DNA of 56,891 nucleotides, taken from assembly GCA_040880125.1 (NCBI GenBank), contig JBBDJB010000062.1, forward strand, positions 1-56,891. The letters run 5' to 3'. Position 1 is the stretch's first letter; each line of letters starts with the position of its first letter. Made by a program: the position numbers and the translations under genes. Below are positions 36,064 to 44,099 of the stretch, piece after piece. This DNA comes from JBBDJB01 sp040880125. Its GTDB lineage: Bacteria; Planctomycetota; Planctomycetia; Pirellulales; JBBDJB01. Under the pieces are notes generated by a model. That model was not told where the DNA came from and searched no databases. It saw only the letters and a program-made list of their open reading frames with translations.

Positions 36064-39000
36064 CTACCGCAGGTCCGCGAATAATTGCTGCAGCTCCGCA
36101 GGCTCTGCGGGTTTTACGAAGTGATGATCGAATCCGGCTTCCCGCGTGCGCTGCCGGTATTCGTCCTGCCCCCACCCGGTTAGTGCGACCAGCACTATCT
36201 CCCTTCCCCACGGCTGTCGGCGAATGAGTCGAGCGGCGTCATAGCCATTCATCGTGGGCATGCCCAGGTCCATCAGCACGACATCGGGCCGAAACTCGGC
36301 GGCGAGATCAACGGCCTGCTGGCCGTCGCTAGCGGTGCGGACGTCGTTTCCCAACGTCTTGACCACCATGCTCAGCATCCTCGCAGCGGCCTCATTGTCG
36401 TCCACCACCAGCACGCGCAGCCGGGCGCCCGCGGACGCTCGATCGATCTGGCGAGCCGGCTGAACTTCATCCTCAAGCATATCTGCCAGCAGCGGAAGCC
36501 GCACAGTAAAGGTGCTTCCTTGCTTAACGCCGTCGCTTTGGACTTCGATACTGCCGCCGTGCATCTCGACCAGCGTCTTGACCAGCGTCAACCCGATGCC
36601 GAGCCCGGTATATCCCTGCTCCTGCGGGCCGCCGATCTGCGTGAACATCTCGAAGACGCGGTCAAACATCTCAGCGGGTATGCCGATGCCGGTGTCCCGG
36701 ATGCGGATCGCGACGCCATCTCCAACGTGCTGGGCGGTGAGCCAGATGCGGCCGCCCTCGGGCGTGTACTTGGAGGCGTTGTTGAGCAGATTCGAGAGCA
36801 CCTGGGCCAAGCGGTTGGGGTCGGCATCCATGTACAGGGGCTCTTCCGGCAGTTCGATCGCGAGGTGGTGGCTCGCCTCGTCCACCAGCGGGCGGGCCGC
36901 CTCGACGGCGCTCTGAACGACGTCCGCCAGCCGCACGCGGCACTTCCGCAACTCCAGCCGGCCGCGCGTGATGCGGGATACGTCCAGCAGGTCGTCGACC
37001 AGCGTGATGAGCTGCCGAGTCTGGCGCTCCATTGTGCCGCGGATTTCTTCCATGGTAACTGGATCGTTCTTGACGAGCGTCATCAACTCCAAACCCGTGC
37101 GAATCGGCGCCAATGGATTTCGCAGCTCATGGGCCAACATCGCCAGGAACTCGTCCTTGCGGCGGTTCGCCTCCTGCAGCGCCGCTTCGGCCTGCTTGCG
37201 CTCGGTGATGTCAACGATCGAGGCGATCCACCCCACCACCTCGCCGGTTTCGTCGCGCTCGGGCACGTAATTCACGCGGACCCAGCGCGGGCCGGCGCCG
37301 AGGTACGGGAGCTCCGCCTCGAACTCGACCGCCTGACCCTGCAACACCTGGTCGATGTACGGCTTGATAACTGCAAACGTCTGCTCGCCCATCACGTCGG
37401 CGATCGGCCTGCCGATCACCTGGGTCGGCGTAAGATTGAACTGCGCAGCCGCCGCGCGGTTGGAAAAAAGATATCGAAGGTCCCGGCTGCACCGGGACAG
37501 GATCACCGGAGTCGTGCCGGTGATCAGTTCCAGCTCGGCTTCCTTGGCTTTCAGTGCCGCATCGGCCTGCTTGCGGTCCGTGATGTCGGCGACGAAGCCC
37601 TCCAGGGCGATCAGCTTATCCTCGCTGTCGAAAATGCCCTCTCCCTGCTCCAGGACCCAGCGCACGGAGCCGTCCTTGTGCAACACCCGGTATTCCACCT
37701 GGAACGGTCGCCGCTGCCGCACTGCGCCTCGGACCGCATTAACCACCAGCGTCTCGTCCTCCGGATGCTGGATATGTTTCCAATGGATCTTCCCCGAGGT
37801 GAATTCCTCGGGCTGGAGACCGGTGATGGCGATGACGCCGTCGCTAACGAACTCGTGGGACCAGTTTTCGTCGTTCCGGCAGCGGTAGGCCATGCCGGGA
37901 AGGTTCGAGACGAGCGTTGCCAGACGCCGCTCGCTTTCGCGCAATGACTCGTGGGCACGGTTCAGCGCCGTGGTGTCGTGGAAGGCATTGATGGCCGCGA
38001 CGACGCGCCCCCCGTCGTCGCGTATCGGATCGATGTTCACCAGCACGTGGATTTGCGTTCCGTCGGGACGCTGGATAATCACGCTCTCGTTGCGGAACTC
38101 GCGACCCTCACGCAAGGCCACCGCCATCGGAGTCTGTTCGTGGGGCAGCAGCGTTCCATCGGTCCGCCACAGCCGGAAGGAGCCGCAAAAGCGCTCGTCC
38201 GTGTCGCCGACCTTCGGTTCGCGGCCCCAAAGATGGGCGGCGTGTTTATTGAAGTAGGTGATTTCGCCTTCGGGTGCTTGGCACGTGTAGACGGCCACCG
38301 GCGTCAGCTCGGCCAGGCGGCGATACCGTTCCTCGCTGTTGCGTAGCGCCGCCTCGGCCCGTTTACGGTCGGTGATGTCGCTGGCGATCCCGCAGACGGC
38401 GTAGACATGGCCGTTCGCGTCACGGAGCGGGAACTTCGAAACCAGGTACGTCCGCGGATCATTCGCGCACTCGACGACCTCTTCGCACTCCAGCGGCTTC
38501 CCGCCCTCGAGCACCATCCGATCATTCGCCACGAAGGCCTCGGCCTGTTGCTGGGGGTGCAACTCGTGATCGGTCCTACCCAGTCCGAAGTGCTCATCGG
38601 GCCAGCCAAACAGCTTCGCAGTGCTCTTGTTCGCGAGGATGTATCGCCCGGCCAGGTCCTTGGCAAAGATGCAAGCCCGGGTGTGGTCGAGCACTCCCCG
38701 GAGCTTCGCCTCGCTCTCCCGCAGTGCCTGTACCGCCTGGCGCTGCTCGGTGACGTCGACGGCCACGCCGCCCAACAGCACCACTTTGCCTTCGGCATTC
38801 AGGATCGGGAACTTCGTGACGACCGACTCGTGCACGATGCCGTCTTCGTGCTCCAGTTGCTCGACGGTGCGGAGCACGCGGCGGTTCTCACGGGCGCGGC
38901 GGTCGTTCTCTTGAAACTGTTTGGCCGTCTCGGGGGGGAAGATCTCCAGATCGGTCTTGTCGCGCAGTTGCTCCAGCGATGTCCCGAAGACTTGCTGCGC

Positions 39001-39930
39001 ATGATCGTTGGCGAACACGTACCGCCCTTGCACGTCTTTGATCCAGGCCGCCGCCGGCAAATGGCGCATGAACGAGGTGAACCGCTGTTCGGTCTCCTGC
39101 CGGGCTTGTTCGATCTGTTTCTGGTCCGAGAGATCGCGGAGAAACGCAGTGTACAGCGGCGGCTTCTCGCGGAGTCTCGTCATGGTGATAGTCAGCTCGA
39201 CGGGAAATACTCCGCCGTCTTGCCGCTGGGCCGACTGTTCAACTCGCCGATCGAGGACGTCTCCCTCTCCTGTCCGCAGAAACTGTTCGAACAGAGACCA
39301 GTACCCGTTGCGCGAGTGCGGCGGACAAACCAACTCAGCCAGCGTACGCCCGATGACTTCCTCCGGCCCATAACCGAACATCTGGATCGCAGCCGGATTA
39401 AAGTCGGCGATGCGGCCTTCATGATCGACCGTGATGATCGCGTCCAGGGCCGAGTTCAAAATCGCCGACTTGCGGGCCTCCTCGTCGCGTAAAGCGACTT
39501 CCATCCGCTTACGGTCGGTGACGTCTACCAATACATTCACCGCCCCGGACACCCACGGCCCCTTGTCGCAGAACGGGCTGGCGTGGGCGGTGACGAAGCG
39601 TCGACTGCCATCGGGCCGCTCGATGACGATCTCGCATTCGAGGTACTCACGGCCCTCGCGCAAGGCGAGCGCCATCCAACATTCCTCGTGCCGGATCGGA
39701 GCACCATCGGGCGAGTAAAGTCGAAACGACCCACAGAACCGGTCGGTCGGGTCGTTCAATTTTGGCGCGCGACCCCAGAGCCGAGCGGCGCGGGCATTGA
39801 AATACGTGATGAGTCCTTCGCGATCGCAGAGGTAAGCCGCGGCCGGTAGCGTTTCCAGAATCTGCCGGGCTTCGGCGGAATCTCGATACGCTACAGGTGC
39901 CCCGTCGCGTTTAGAATCGCCCGTCTGCAA
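36064..39930 (-). CDS. Hybrid sensor histidine kinase with seven PAS domains and a receiver
   Basis: From a TTG start at 39930, with GGAGGG 7 bases upstream, the 1288-residue protein has seven PAS or PAC modules (about residues 18-130, 150-270, 285-400, 410-530, 535-655, 665-790, 795-910), a HisKA domain with FLAMLAHELRNPL (about 930), an HATPase with NLLNNASKYTPEGG and GIGIPAEMF (about 1030-1150), and a C-terminal receiver with VLVVDDNEAAARML and VVLMDLGMP, whose Asp is the acceptor. No transmembrane helix is visible, so it senses cytoplasmic signals. PAS1 and PAS5 share an RFCGSFRL segment, showing internal duplication. An upstream frame to 40230 is unlikely coding. Confidence 0.93.
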   Translation of the reverse strand: MQTGDSKRDGAPVAYRDSAEARQILETLPAAAYLCDREGLITYFNARAARLWGRAPKLNDPTDRFCGSFRLYSPDGAPIRHEECWMALALREGREYLECEIVIERPDGSRRFVTAHASPFCDKGPWVSGAVNVLVDVTDRKRMEVALRDEEARKSAILNSALDAIITVDHEGRIADFNPAAIQMFGYGPEEVIGRTLAELVCPPHSRNGYWSLFEQFLRTGEGDVLDRRVEQSAQRQDGGVFPVELTITMTRLREKPPLYTAFLRDLSDQKQIEQARQETEQRFTSFMRHLPAAAWIKDVQGRYVFANDHAQQVFGTSLEQLRDKTDLEIFPPETAKQFQENDRRARENRRVLRTVEQLEHEDGIVHESVVTKFPILNAEGKVVLLGGVAVDVTEQRQAVQALRESEAKLRGVLDHTRACIFAKDLAGRYILANKSTAKLFGWPDEHFGLGRTDHELHPQQQAEAFVANDRMVLEGGKPLECEEVVECANDPRTYLVSKFPLRDANGHVYAVCGIASDITDRKRAEAALRNSEERYRRLAELTPVAVYTCQAPEGEITYFNKHAAHLWGREPKVGDTDERFCGSFRLWRTDGTLLPHEQTPMAVALREGREFRNESVIIQRPDGTQIHVLVNIDPIRDDGGRVVAAINAFHDTTALNRAHESLRESERRLATLVSNLPGMAYRCRNDENWSHEFVSDGVIAITGLQPEEFTSGKIHWKHIQHPEDETLVVNAVRGAVRQRRPFQVEYRVLHKDGSVRWVLEQGEGIFDSEDKLIALEGFVADITDRKQADAALKAKEAELELITGTTPVILSRCSRDLRYLFSNRAAAAQFNLTPTQVIGRPIADVMGEQTFAVIKPYIDQVLQGQAVEFEAELPYLGAGPRWVRVNYVPERDETGEVVGWIASIVDITERKQAEAALQEANRRKDEFLAMLAHELRNPLAPIRTGLELMTLVKNDPVTMEEIRGTMERQTRQLITLVDDLLDVSRITRGRLELRKCRVRLADVVQSAVEAARPLVDEASHHLAIELPEEPLYMDADPNRLAQVLSNLLNNASKYTPEGGRIWLTAQHVGDGVAIRIRDTGIGIPAEMFDRVFEMFTQIGGPQEQGYTGLGIGLTLVKTLVEMHGGSIEVQSDGVKQGSTFTVRLPLLADMLEDEVQPARQIDRASAGARLRVLVVDDNEAAARMLSMVVKTLGNDVRTASDGQQAVDLAAEFRPDVVLMDLGMPTMNGYDAARLIRRQPWGREIVLVALTGWGQDEYRQRTREAGFDHHFVKPAEPAELQQLFADLR

Positions 39931-40480
39931 GATCGATTCCCTCCGCCCACGCCCACCGCGCGACGGAGACGAAAAAGAGCTTTCGCGACACCGTCGGCAC
40001 AACTGGGTAGATTCACCAAGGCATTTTAACAGCCAAACCGCTCGGCATATAGTGTTTCGTCGATGCCAGCACTGGGGAGTTCCCGAGAGGAATCGGCATT
40101 TCTTTCCCGGTCGGGAGCCCGATTCGTTCCGCCAGCGCAAGGTTCGGCCGAGTCCTTCCCATCTCTGGAAATGGAATTGCGTCTCGTGGAATGCCCGCCA
40201 CGACCACAGTCGATCAGGCAGCGCCTTCAAAGGTGAATCTGGTCAAAGGCGAATTTGGCGGCGTACCGGCGCCGAATATGAGCCAGGCAGCCATTCGACG
40301 TAAGGCCGAGCGGCTGAGATCGCCCAGTTTGGCACCCCCGCCGGGCAGACCCTGCAAAGCGCATTCCGCCCGGCAACGAACCTAAAGCGACGTACCACCA
40401 TTGGCACCAATTGTGCGGGCAAATTCGAGGCCATCCGCCAAATCTCATTCCTCGCTTACCTCAACCTGGAGGAGCCTCTC
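39931..40480. other. Gene-free interval between divergent genes
   Basis: It separates the leftward kinase from the rightward cis-prenyltransferase. An open frame continues upstream of the kinase start but loses PAS character. No repeat of the families seen elsewhere was noticed. GGAGGAG at 40469-40475 is the ribosome-binding site of the prenyltransferase. I could not identify a clear promoter. Confidence 0.4.
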
Positions 40481-41155
40481 ATGAACTCCGGCGGGTTTAC
40501 CGCGATTCCGGGTCACATCGGCGTTATTCCCGACGGCAACCGGCGTTGGGCGGAGGCGCATGGGCTGCCGAAGCACGTCGGGTACGCGTACGGTCTGGCT
40601 CCCGCTCTGGAGTTGATGGAATCCTGTGCTGAGCTTGGCATAAGTGAAATGACCTTCTACGGTTTCACGCACGACAACACCAAGCGGGCGACCGTTCAGC
40701 GAAAGGCGTTTCAGCAGGCATGCATTGAAGCGGTTCATCGACTGTCCCGGCTGGACGTCGAACTGCTAGTGGTGGGCGACACGGATTCGAGGATGTTTCC
40801 GAGCGAGCTGACGGAGTTCACTCGCCGCCGGCGGTTTGGACGCGGTGGCATGAAGGTCAACCTGCTGGTGAACTACAGTTGGCAGTGGGACCTGAATCAG
40901 GCACTTTCCTCGCACAACGGCCGGCGGCTGTCGGTAAACGACCGTCAACTTATGGGACTAGGTAGCGAGGACGTGTCTCGGATCGACCTGGTGATTCGCT
41001 GGGGCGGCCGCCGGCGGCTCAGCGGCTTTCTTCCGATCCAAACCGTATATGCCGATCTGTGCGTAATCGAGGCTCTTTGGCCCGACTACGAGCGACAACA
41101 TTTGGAAACGGCCATGGAGTGGTACCAGGTGCAGGATGTGACCCTGGGCGGTTGA
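40481..41155 (+). CDS. Divergent cis-prenyltransferase (UppS-like)
   Basis: The 224-residue product is a member of the undecaprenyl diphosphate synthase family by HIGVIPDGNRRWAE near the N-terminus, GYAYGLAPALELMESCAELGI, and the C-terminal DLVIRWGGRRRLSGFLP...ALWPDY. Several family positions differ: DGNGRW is DGNRRW, the SSENW region is THDNT, NYGGRWDI is NYSWQWDL, and RTGGEHRISNF is RWGGRRRLSGF, where the family glutamate is an arginine. It probably makes a polyprenyl diphosphate, but chain length or substrate may be unusual. The GGAGGAG site lies 5 bases before the ATG. The partner genes dxs and ispA are about 11 kb away. Confidence 0.85.
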   Translation: MNSGGFTAIPGHIGVIPDGNRRWAEAHGLPKHVGYAYGLAPALELMESCAELGISEMTFYGFTHDNTKRATVQRKAFQQACIEAVHRLSRLDVELLVVGDTDSRMFPSELTEFTRRRRFGRGGMKVNLLVNYSWQWDLNQALSSHNGRRLSVNDRQLMGLGSEDVSRIDLVIRWGGRRRLSGFLPIQTVYADLCVIEALWPDYERQHLETAMEWYQVQDVTLGG

Positions 41156-41320
41156 CTCCAGATGAACGGCGGCCACCGGCGCCGCCCTGCATGTCTACCG
41201 TCGGCACTCGGACACCGCCTCCCCCAGGTGCCCACCGAGTGCTGTCGGCGGATTGCCGCCTCGTACTTTGGCGGCATGCCAGCTTGGAACCCCCTGGGTC
41301 GGCCTATTTGGCTACTCCCC

Positions 41321-41349
41321 TTGTTTTGCCGGCAAGGGCGGCGTATAGT
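41321..41349 (+). promoter_or_regulatory. Promoter of the cold-shock gene
   Basis: TTGTTT (41321-41326) and TATAGT (41344-41349) are spaced by exactly 17 bases, the best promoter match I found in the window. Transcription should start near 41356, giving a leader of about 200 bases before the cold-shock gene. Confidence 0.65.
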
Positions 41350-41355
41350 GGTTTC

Positions 41356-41554
41356 GTCACGAATGTTCGTGATGAGCAGAGACACAGATGTAGTTCTGGA
41401 CGGCCTTGGTTGTTCTTCTCGTCCCGCCACCTTTCGCATTGCTCGACCGGGTTTCCAACCCGTCGGCTATCTCTCGTGGCTTCATCTGCTTCCTTTTTTG
41501 CAGGGCTGGAGCTGCGCTTCGGCCCTAGGTGTTTTTCCTGTTATGGAGGCAGAC
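41356..41554 (+). promoter_or_regulatory. Long 5' leader of the cold-shock gene
   Basis: This inferred untranslated leader starts with a perfect 7-bp hairpin (TCACGAA-TG-TTCGTGA, 41357-41372) right after the predicted start site. A second hairpin around CGGGTT-TCC-AACCCG lies at about 41449-41463. Long structured leaders that control translation by temperature are known for E. coli cspA; the resemblance here is in layout only. GGAGG at 41545-41549 is the ribosome-binding site. The stretch 41156-41320 upstream of the promoter holds nothing recognisable. Confidence 0.5.
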
Positions 41555-41764
41555 ATGCCGCAAGGAAAGATTAAGAGACTGGTGTCGGACCGTGGCTTCG
41601 GATTTGTCGAAGGCGACCGCGGCGACGTGTTCTTCCATCACTCGGACGTCCAAGGCGTAGGCTTTGACGATCTGCGTGAAGGCCAGACGCTGGAGTACGA
41701 GATGGGCAGCGGTCCCAAGGGGCCCCGGGCCACCAACATCCGCGTCGTCGAGCAGACTGTCTAA
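41555..41764 (+). CDS. csp: Cold-shock domain protein
   Basis: The 69-residue product is a complete cold-shock domain: GKIKRLVSDRGFGFVEGDRG with RNP1-like GFGFV, DVFFHHSDVQG with RNP2-like VFFHHS, then DLREGQTLEYEM and KGPRATNIRVVE. Such proteins bind single-stranded RNA and DNA and melt RNA structure. The ATG at 41555 follows GGAGG by 5 bases. It has its own promoter, a long leader and a strong terminator, so it is a single-gene unit with the architecture of cold-regulated csp genes. Whether it responds to cold is inference. Confidence 0.95.
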   Translation: MPQGKIKRLVSDRGFGFVEGDRGDVFFHHSDVQGVGFDDLREGQTLEYEMGSGPKGPRATNIRVVEQTV

Positions 41765-41803
41765 CGCAGCTCGCAAGACGACGTCTCATCGAGACACCAA
41801 ACG

Positions 41804-41844
41804 AGCACGCCCTGGAGCCTGGCGCTTCAGGGCGTGCTTTTTTT
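41804..41844 (+). terminator. Rho-independent terminator of the cold-shock gene
   Basis: A perfect 11-bp stem (AGCACGCCCTG at 41804-41814 with CAGGGCGTGCT at 41828-41838) is followed by a run of seven T residues. It sits 40 bases past the csp stop and faces the convergent MFS gene. Confidence 0.93.
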
Positions 41845-41905
41845 GATAAGGCAGCAGGACCACGCGCGCGCCGAGCCGACCGACCGCGGCGAGCCGTAAC
41901 CGCCT

Positions 41906-43555
41906 CTATTCAACCGGTCCGGCGACACCGCCGGTAAATTTCTCGTCATCCGCGGCATGTCCGGCGAGCACTTCCGCCTTGTAACCGCCGCGGCTCTTGA
42001 AGTAGAGAATCAGGCCGATGTAGCAGGCCAGCATGATGCAGGGCAATACCGCAATCTTGGCAAGTGCCGATTGCTTGGATTGCTTGAGAATCTCTTCAAC
42101 CTCGCGGCGCTTCGCCACCAGCGCTGGATCGGGATTCTCAACCTCTTCGGGATTGGTTGCCGCCTGTAACTCCTCCCATTCGACTTTATTCAGCGCCTGG
42201 TAAGATCCCAGTGCCCAAGGTTCCTCAGTCAGGAACTGCTGAGCCAGTTCGGTGTCGGCGGAGCGTTGGACGCGGCTGGCGAATCCGGTGTCTTGTACAA
42301 AACCGATGATCGGAGTGCCGAGGATACCGGCGGCTAGCATGCCCACGCCCGCGATCGAATTGAGCGTGAGTGCGCCTCCCTTGGGAAATCGCTCAGCGAC
42401 AACGCCCAACGTGGTTGGCCAGAAAAATGTCTTTCCCACGCCGTAACAGGTGGCGGCGGCAAAGATCATGGCGACACCCACGGCTGTGGAAAGCCAAAAC
42501 AGGCCGACTGCGGCGATGGCCGCACACGCGCAGAGCAGCCCCAGGGGCGAGATGCGATGGACGATGGGCCCGGCAAAGAACCGCAGCACAAACATGATCG
42601 CGGAAGTATAGACCAGCACCCAGGCCCCGTATTGCGCGACCTGAGCGACGCCTTCTTCACTGAGAATCTCTTCCATTAAACTGGCGATCCAGCTATCGGT
42701 TCCCAGTTCGGTCACCGCCAAGGGGATCATCACCAGCATCAGGATGACGAAGATCGGTTGTCCAAACGATCCCACCGCAAGATGAAAGGCAATCGTGATG
42801 GCGAAGATAACGATCCACAACAAGTATTGTGGAATCTCCGTGGCCAACCCGGCCCCGGTCAGAATCTGGGCAACTTGGAACACGATCATGAAGCTGACAA
42901 CAAAGCAGCTCAGCGAGCCGAATTCGCGAAGCATCTCCCGGTAGGAGACGCCGGCAGCCACACGCTCGCTTACGGGAAAGCGGACGTTCATCAGCAGGAT
43001 GCCGTAGAGTATCGTCGGCAGCAGCACTAATCCGACTTTCCATCGCCACAGATCGCCGGTGAGAAACTGCAGGTTTTCGCCGTCGCCCATGAAGATCGTC
43101 AACACGCCGCCAAGCACGAGTCCGCCCGGCCATCCCGCATGGAGGATATTGAGCATGTGCGTCTTTTGACGGGTATAGACGGTGGCGACCACCGGGTTGA
43201 TCACCGCCTCGACGGTGCCGTTCCCGATCGCGAAGATGAACGTGGCCACGTACAGCTCGACGTAACTATCCGCTCGAATGGTCAAGATGGCGGAGACGAT
43301 GTGGCAGAGGAAGGCGAACACCATCGTCTTGCCGTAGCCGATGCGGTCTATGAACAAGCTGAACAGGATGATGGAAAACGCGAACGGGTAGAGTCCCGCA
43401 CCCAGCAGATTGCCCGTCTGGGTCTCGGTGAGCCGGAAGTCCTCACTCCAGTCGTCAATGATCAGCGCGCGGACGATGAAGCCGAAGGCCGTGGCCACCA
43501 GGGCGATGAAGCACCCGAGGAAAAGCCGAGACCTGCCGTTGTTCTCGTTTGCCAT
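41906..43555 (-). CDS. MFS transporter
   Basis: The 549-residue product has about 12-13 hydrophobic helices in the major facilitator pattern, starting GRSRLFLGCFIALVATAFGF and with IDRIGYGKTMVFAF in the first half, close to the family loop motif, followed by GNGTVEAVINPVVATVY, which resembles sugar permeases of the FucP/NagP type. An extended loop of about 85 residues near the C-terminus (SADTELAQQFLTEEPWALGS to KQSKQSALAKI) is charged and unusual. The substrate is unknown. The ATG at 43555 (MANENNGR) has GGGGAGA upstream; earlier ATGs add unlikely residues. It is convergent with the cold-shock gene. Confidence 0.87.
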   Translation of the reverse strand: MANENNGRSRLFLGCFIALVATAFGFIVRALIIDDWSEDFRLTETQTGNLLGAGLYPFAFSIILFSLFIDRIGYGKTMVFAFLCHIVSAILTIRADSYVELYVATFIFAIGNGTVEAVINPVVATVYTRQKTHMLNILHAGWPGGLVLGGVLTIFMGDGENLQFLTGDLWRWKVGLVLLPTILYGILLMNVRFPVSERVAAGVSYREMLREFGSLSCFVVSFMIVFQVAQILTGAGLATEIPQYLLWIVIFAITIAFHLAVGSFGQPIFVILMLVMIPLAVTELGTDSWIASLMEEILSEEGVAQVAQYGAWVLVYTSAIMFVLRFFAGPIVHRISPLGLLCACAAIAAVGLFWLSTAVGVAMIFAAATCYGVGKTFFWPTTLGVVAERFPKGGALTLNSIAGVGMLAAGILGTPIIGFVQDTGFASRVQRSADTELAQQFLTEEPWALGSYQALNKVEWEELQAATNPEEVENPDPALVAKRREVEEILKQSKQSALAKIAVLPCIMLACYIGLILYFKSRGGYKAEVLAGHAADDEKFTGGVAGPVE

Positions 43556-44099
43556 GAATTTATGGTCTCCCCGCATTTCCGCCTGAGCGAGAAAGGGCCG
43601 ACCGGCGAGGCGCGCCGCCGGTGGATGCCCTGCCAGCATCCGACTGTGCCCGAATCGTCAAGCCTTCGAGTATACAAGCGGGAAAACGGATGTAAACCTA
43701 GAAATAAGGCGGATTTCGGTCGATCTCGCCCGCGGCGTACGGACAACCTGTCCTACCCACAGGGCTTCGCTAGTTCACCTGGTTTTCGCCGGCGGCTCAC
43801 GAGCAGTTCGCGGCGTGCTAAATTGCATGCTAACCGCACGTTAACGCAGTCGGTATATCGGCCGAGTCGCCACATGCCTGGGGGGCGCTGGGTGAGTGCA
43901 AGCTGGCTTGACCCTCGGTCACTGGTCCACGTACCATGCCTGCCCCCCGTAGTGTCGACTCGGGCTACGATCGATCTTCGGAGGGAGCCAAAACTCCAGA
44001 CACGCAGAAGGTTTCGGCCATTACGTCCGACACCGGGCTAGCTCCGTCGACGAGCCGATCGCCGACGCGGCGAGCCGAAGTGCGCAAGGATGACGCGCC
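43556..44099. other. Gene-free interval between divergent genes
   Basis: No supported gene. It should hold the leftward promoter of the MFS gene and the rightward promoter of the AsmA-like gene. GCATGCTAACCGCACGTTAACG (about 43827-43848) contains short dyads that might bind a regulator. The AAGGA at 44086-44090 is the likely ribosome-binding site of the next gene. Confidence 0.4.

Noticed and set aside
39931..40230. An N-terminal extension of the hybrid kinase to an ATG at 40230
   Set aside because: The added 100 residues have no PAS or other character, and the TTG at 39930 has a good ribosome-binding site.
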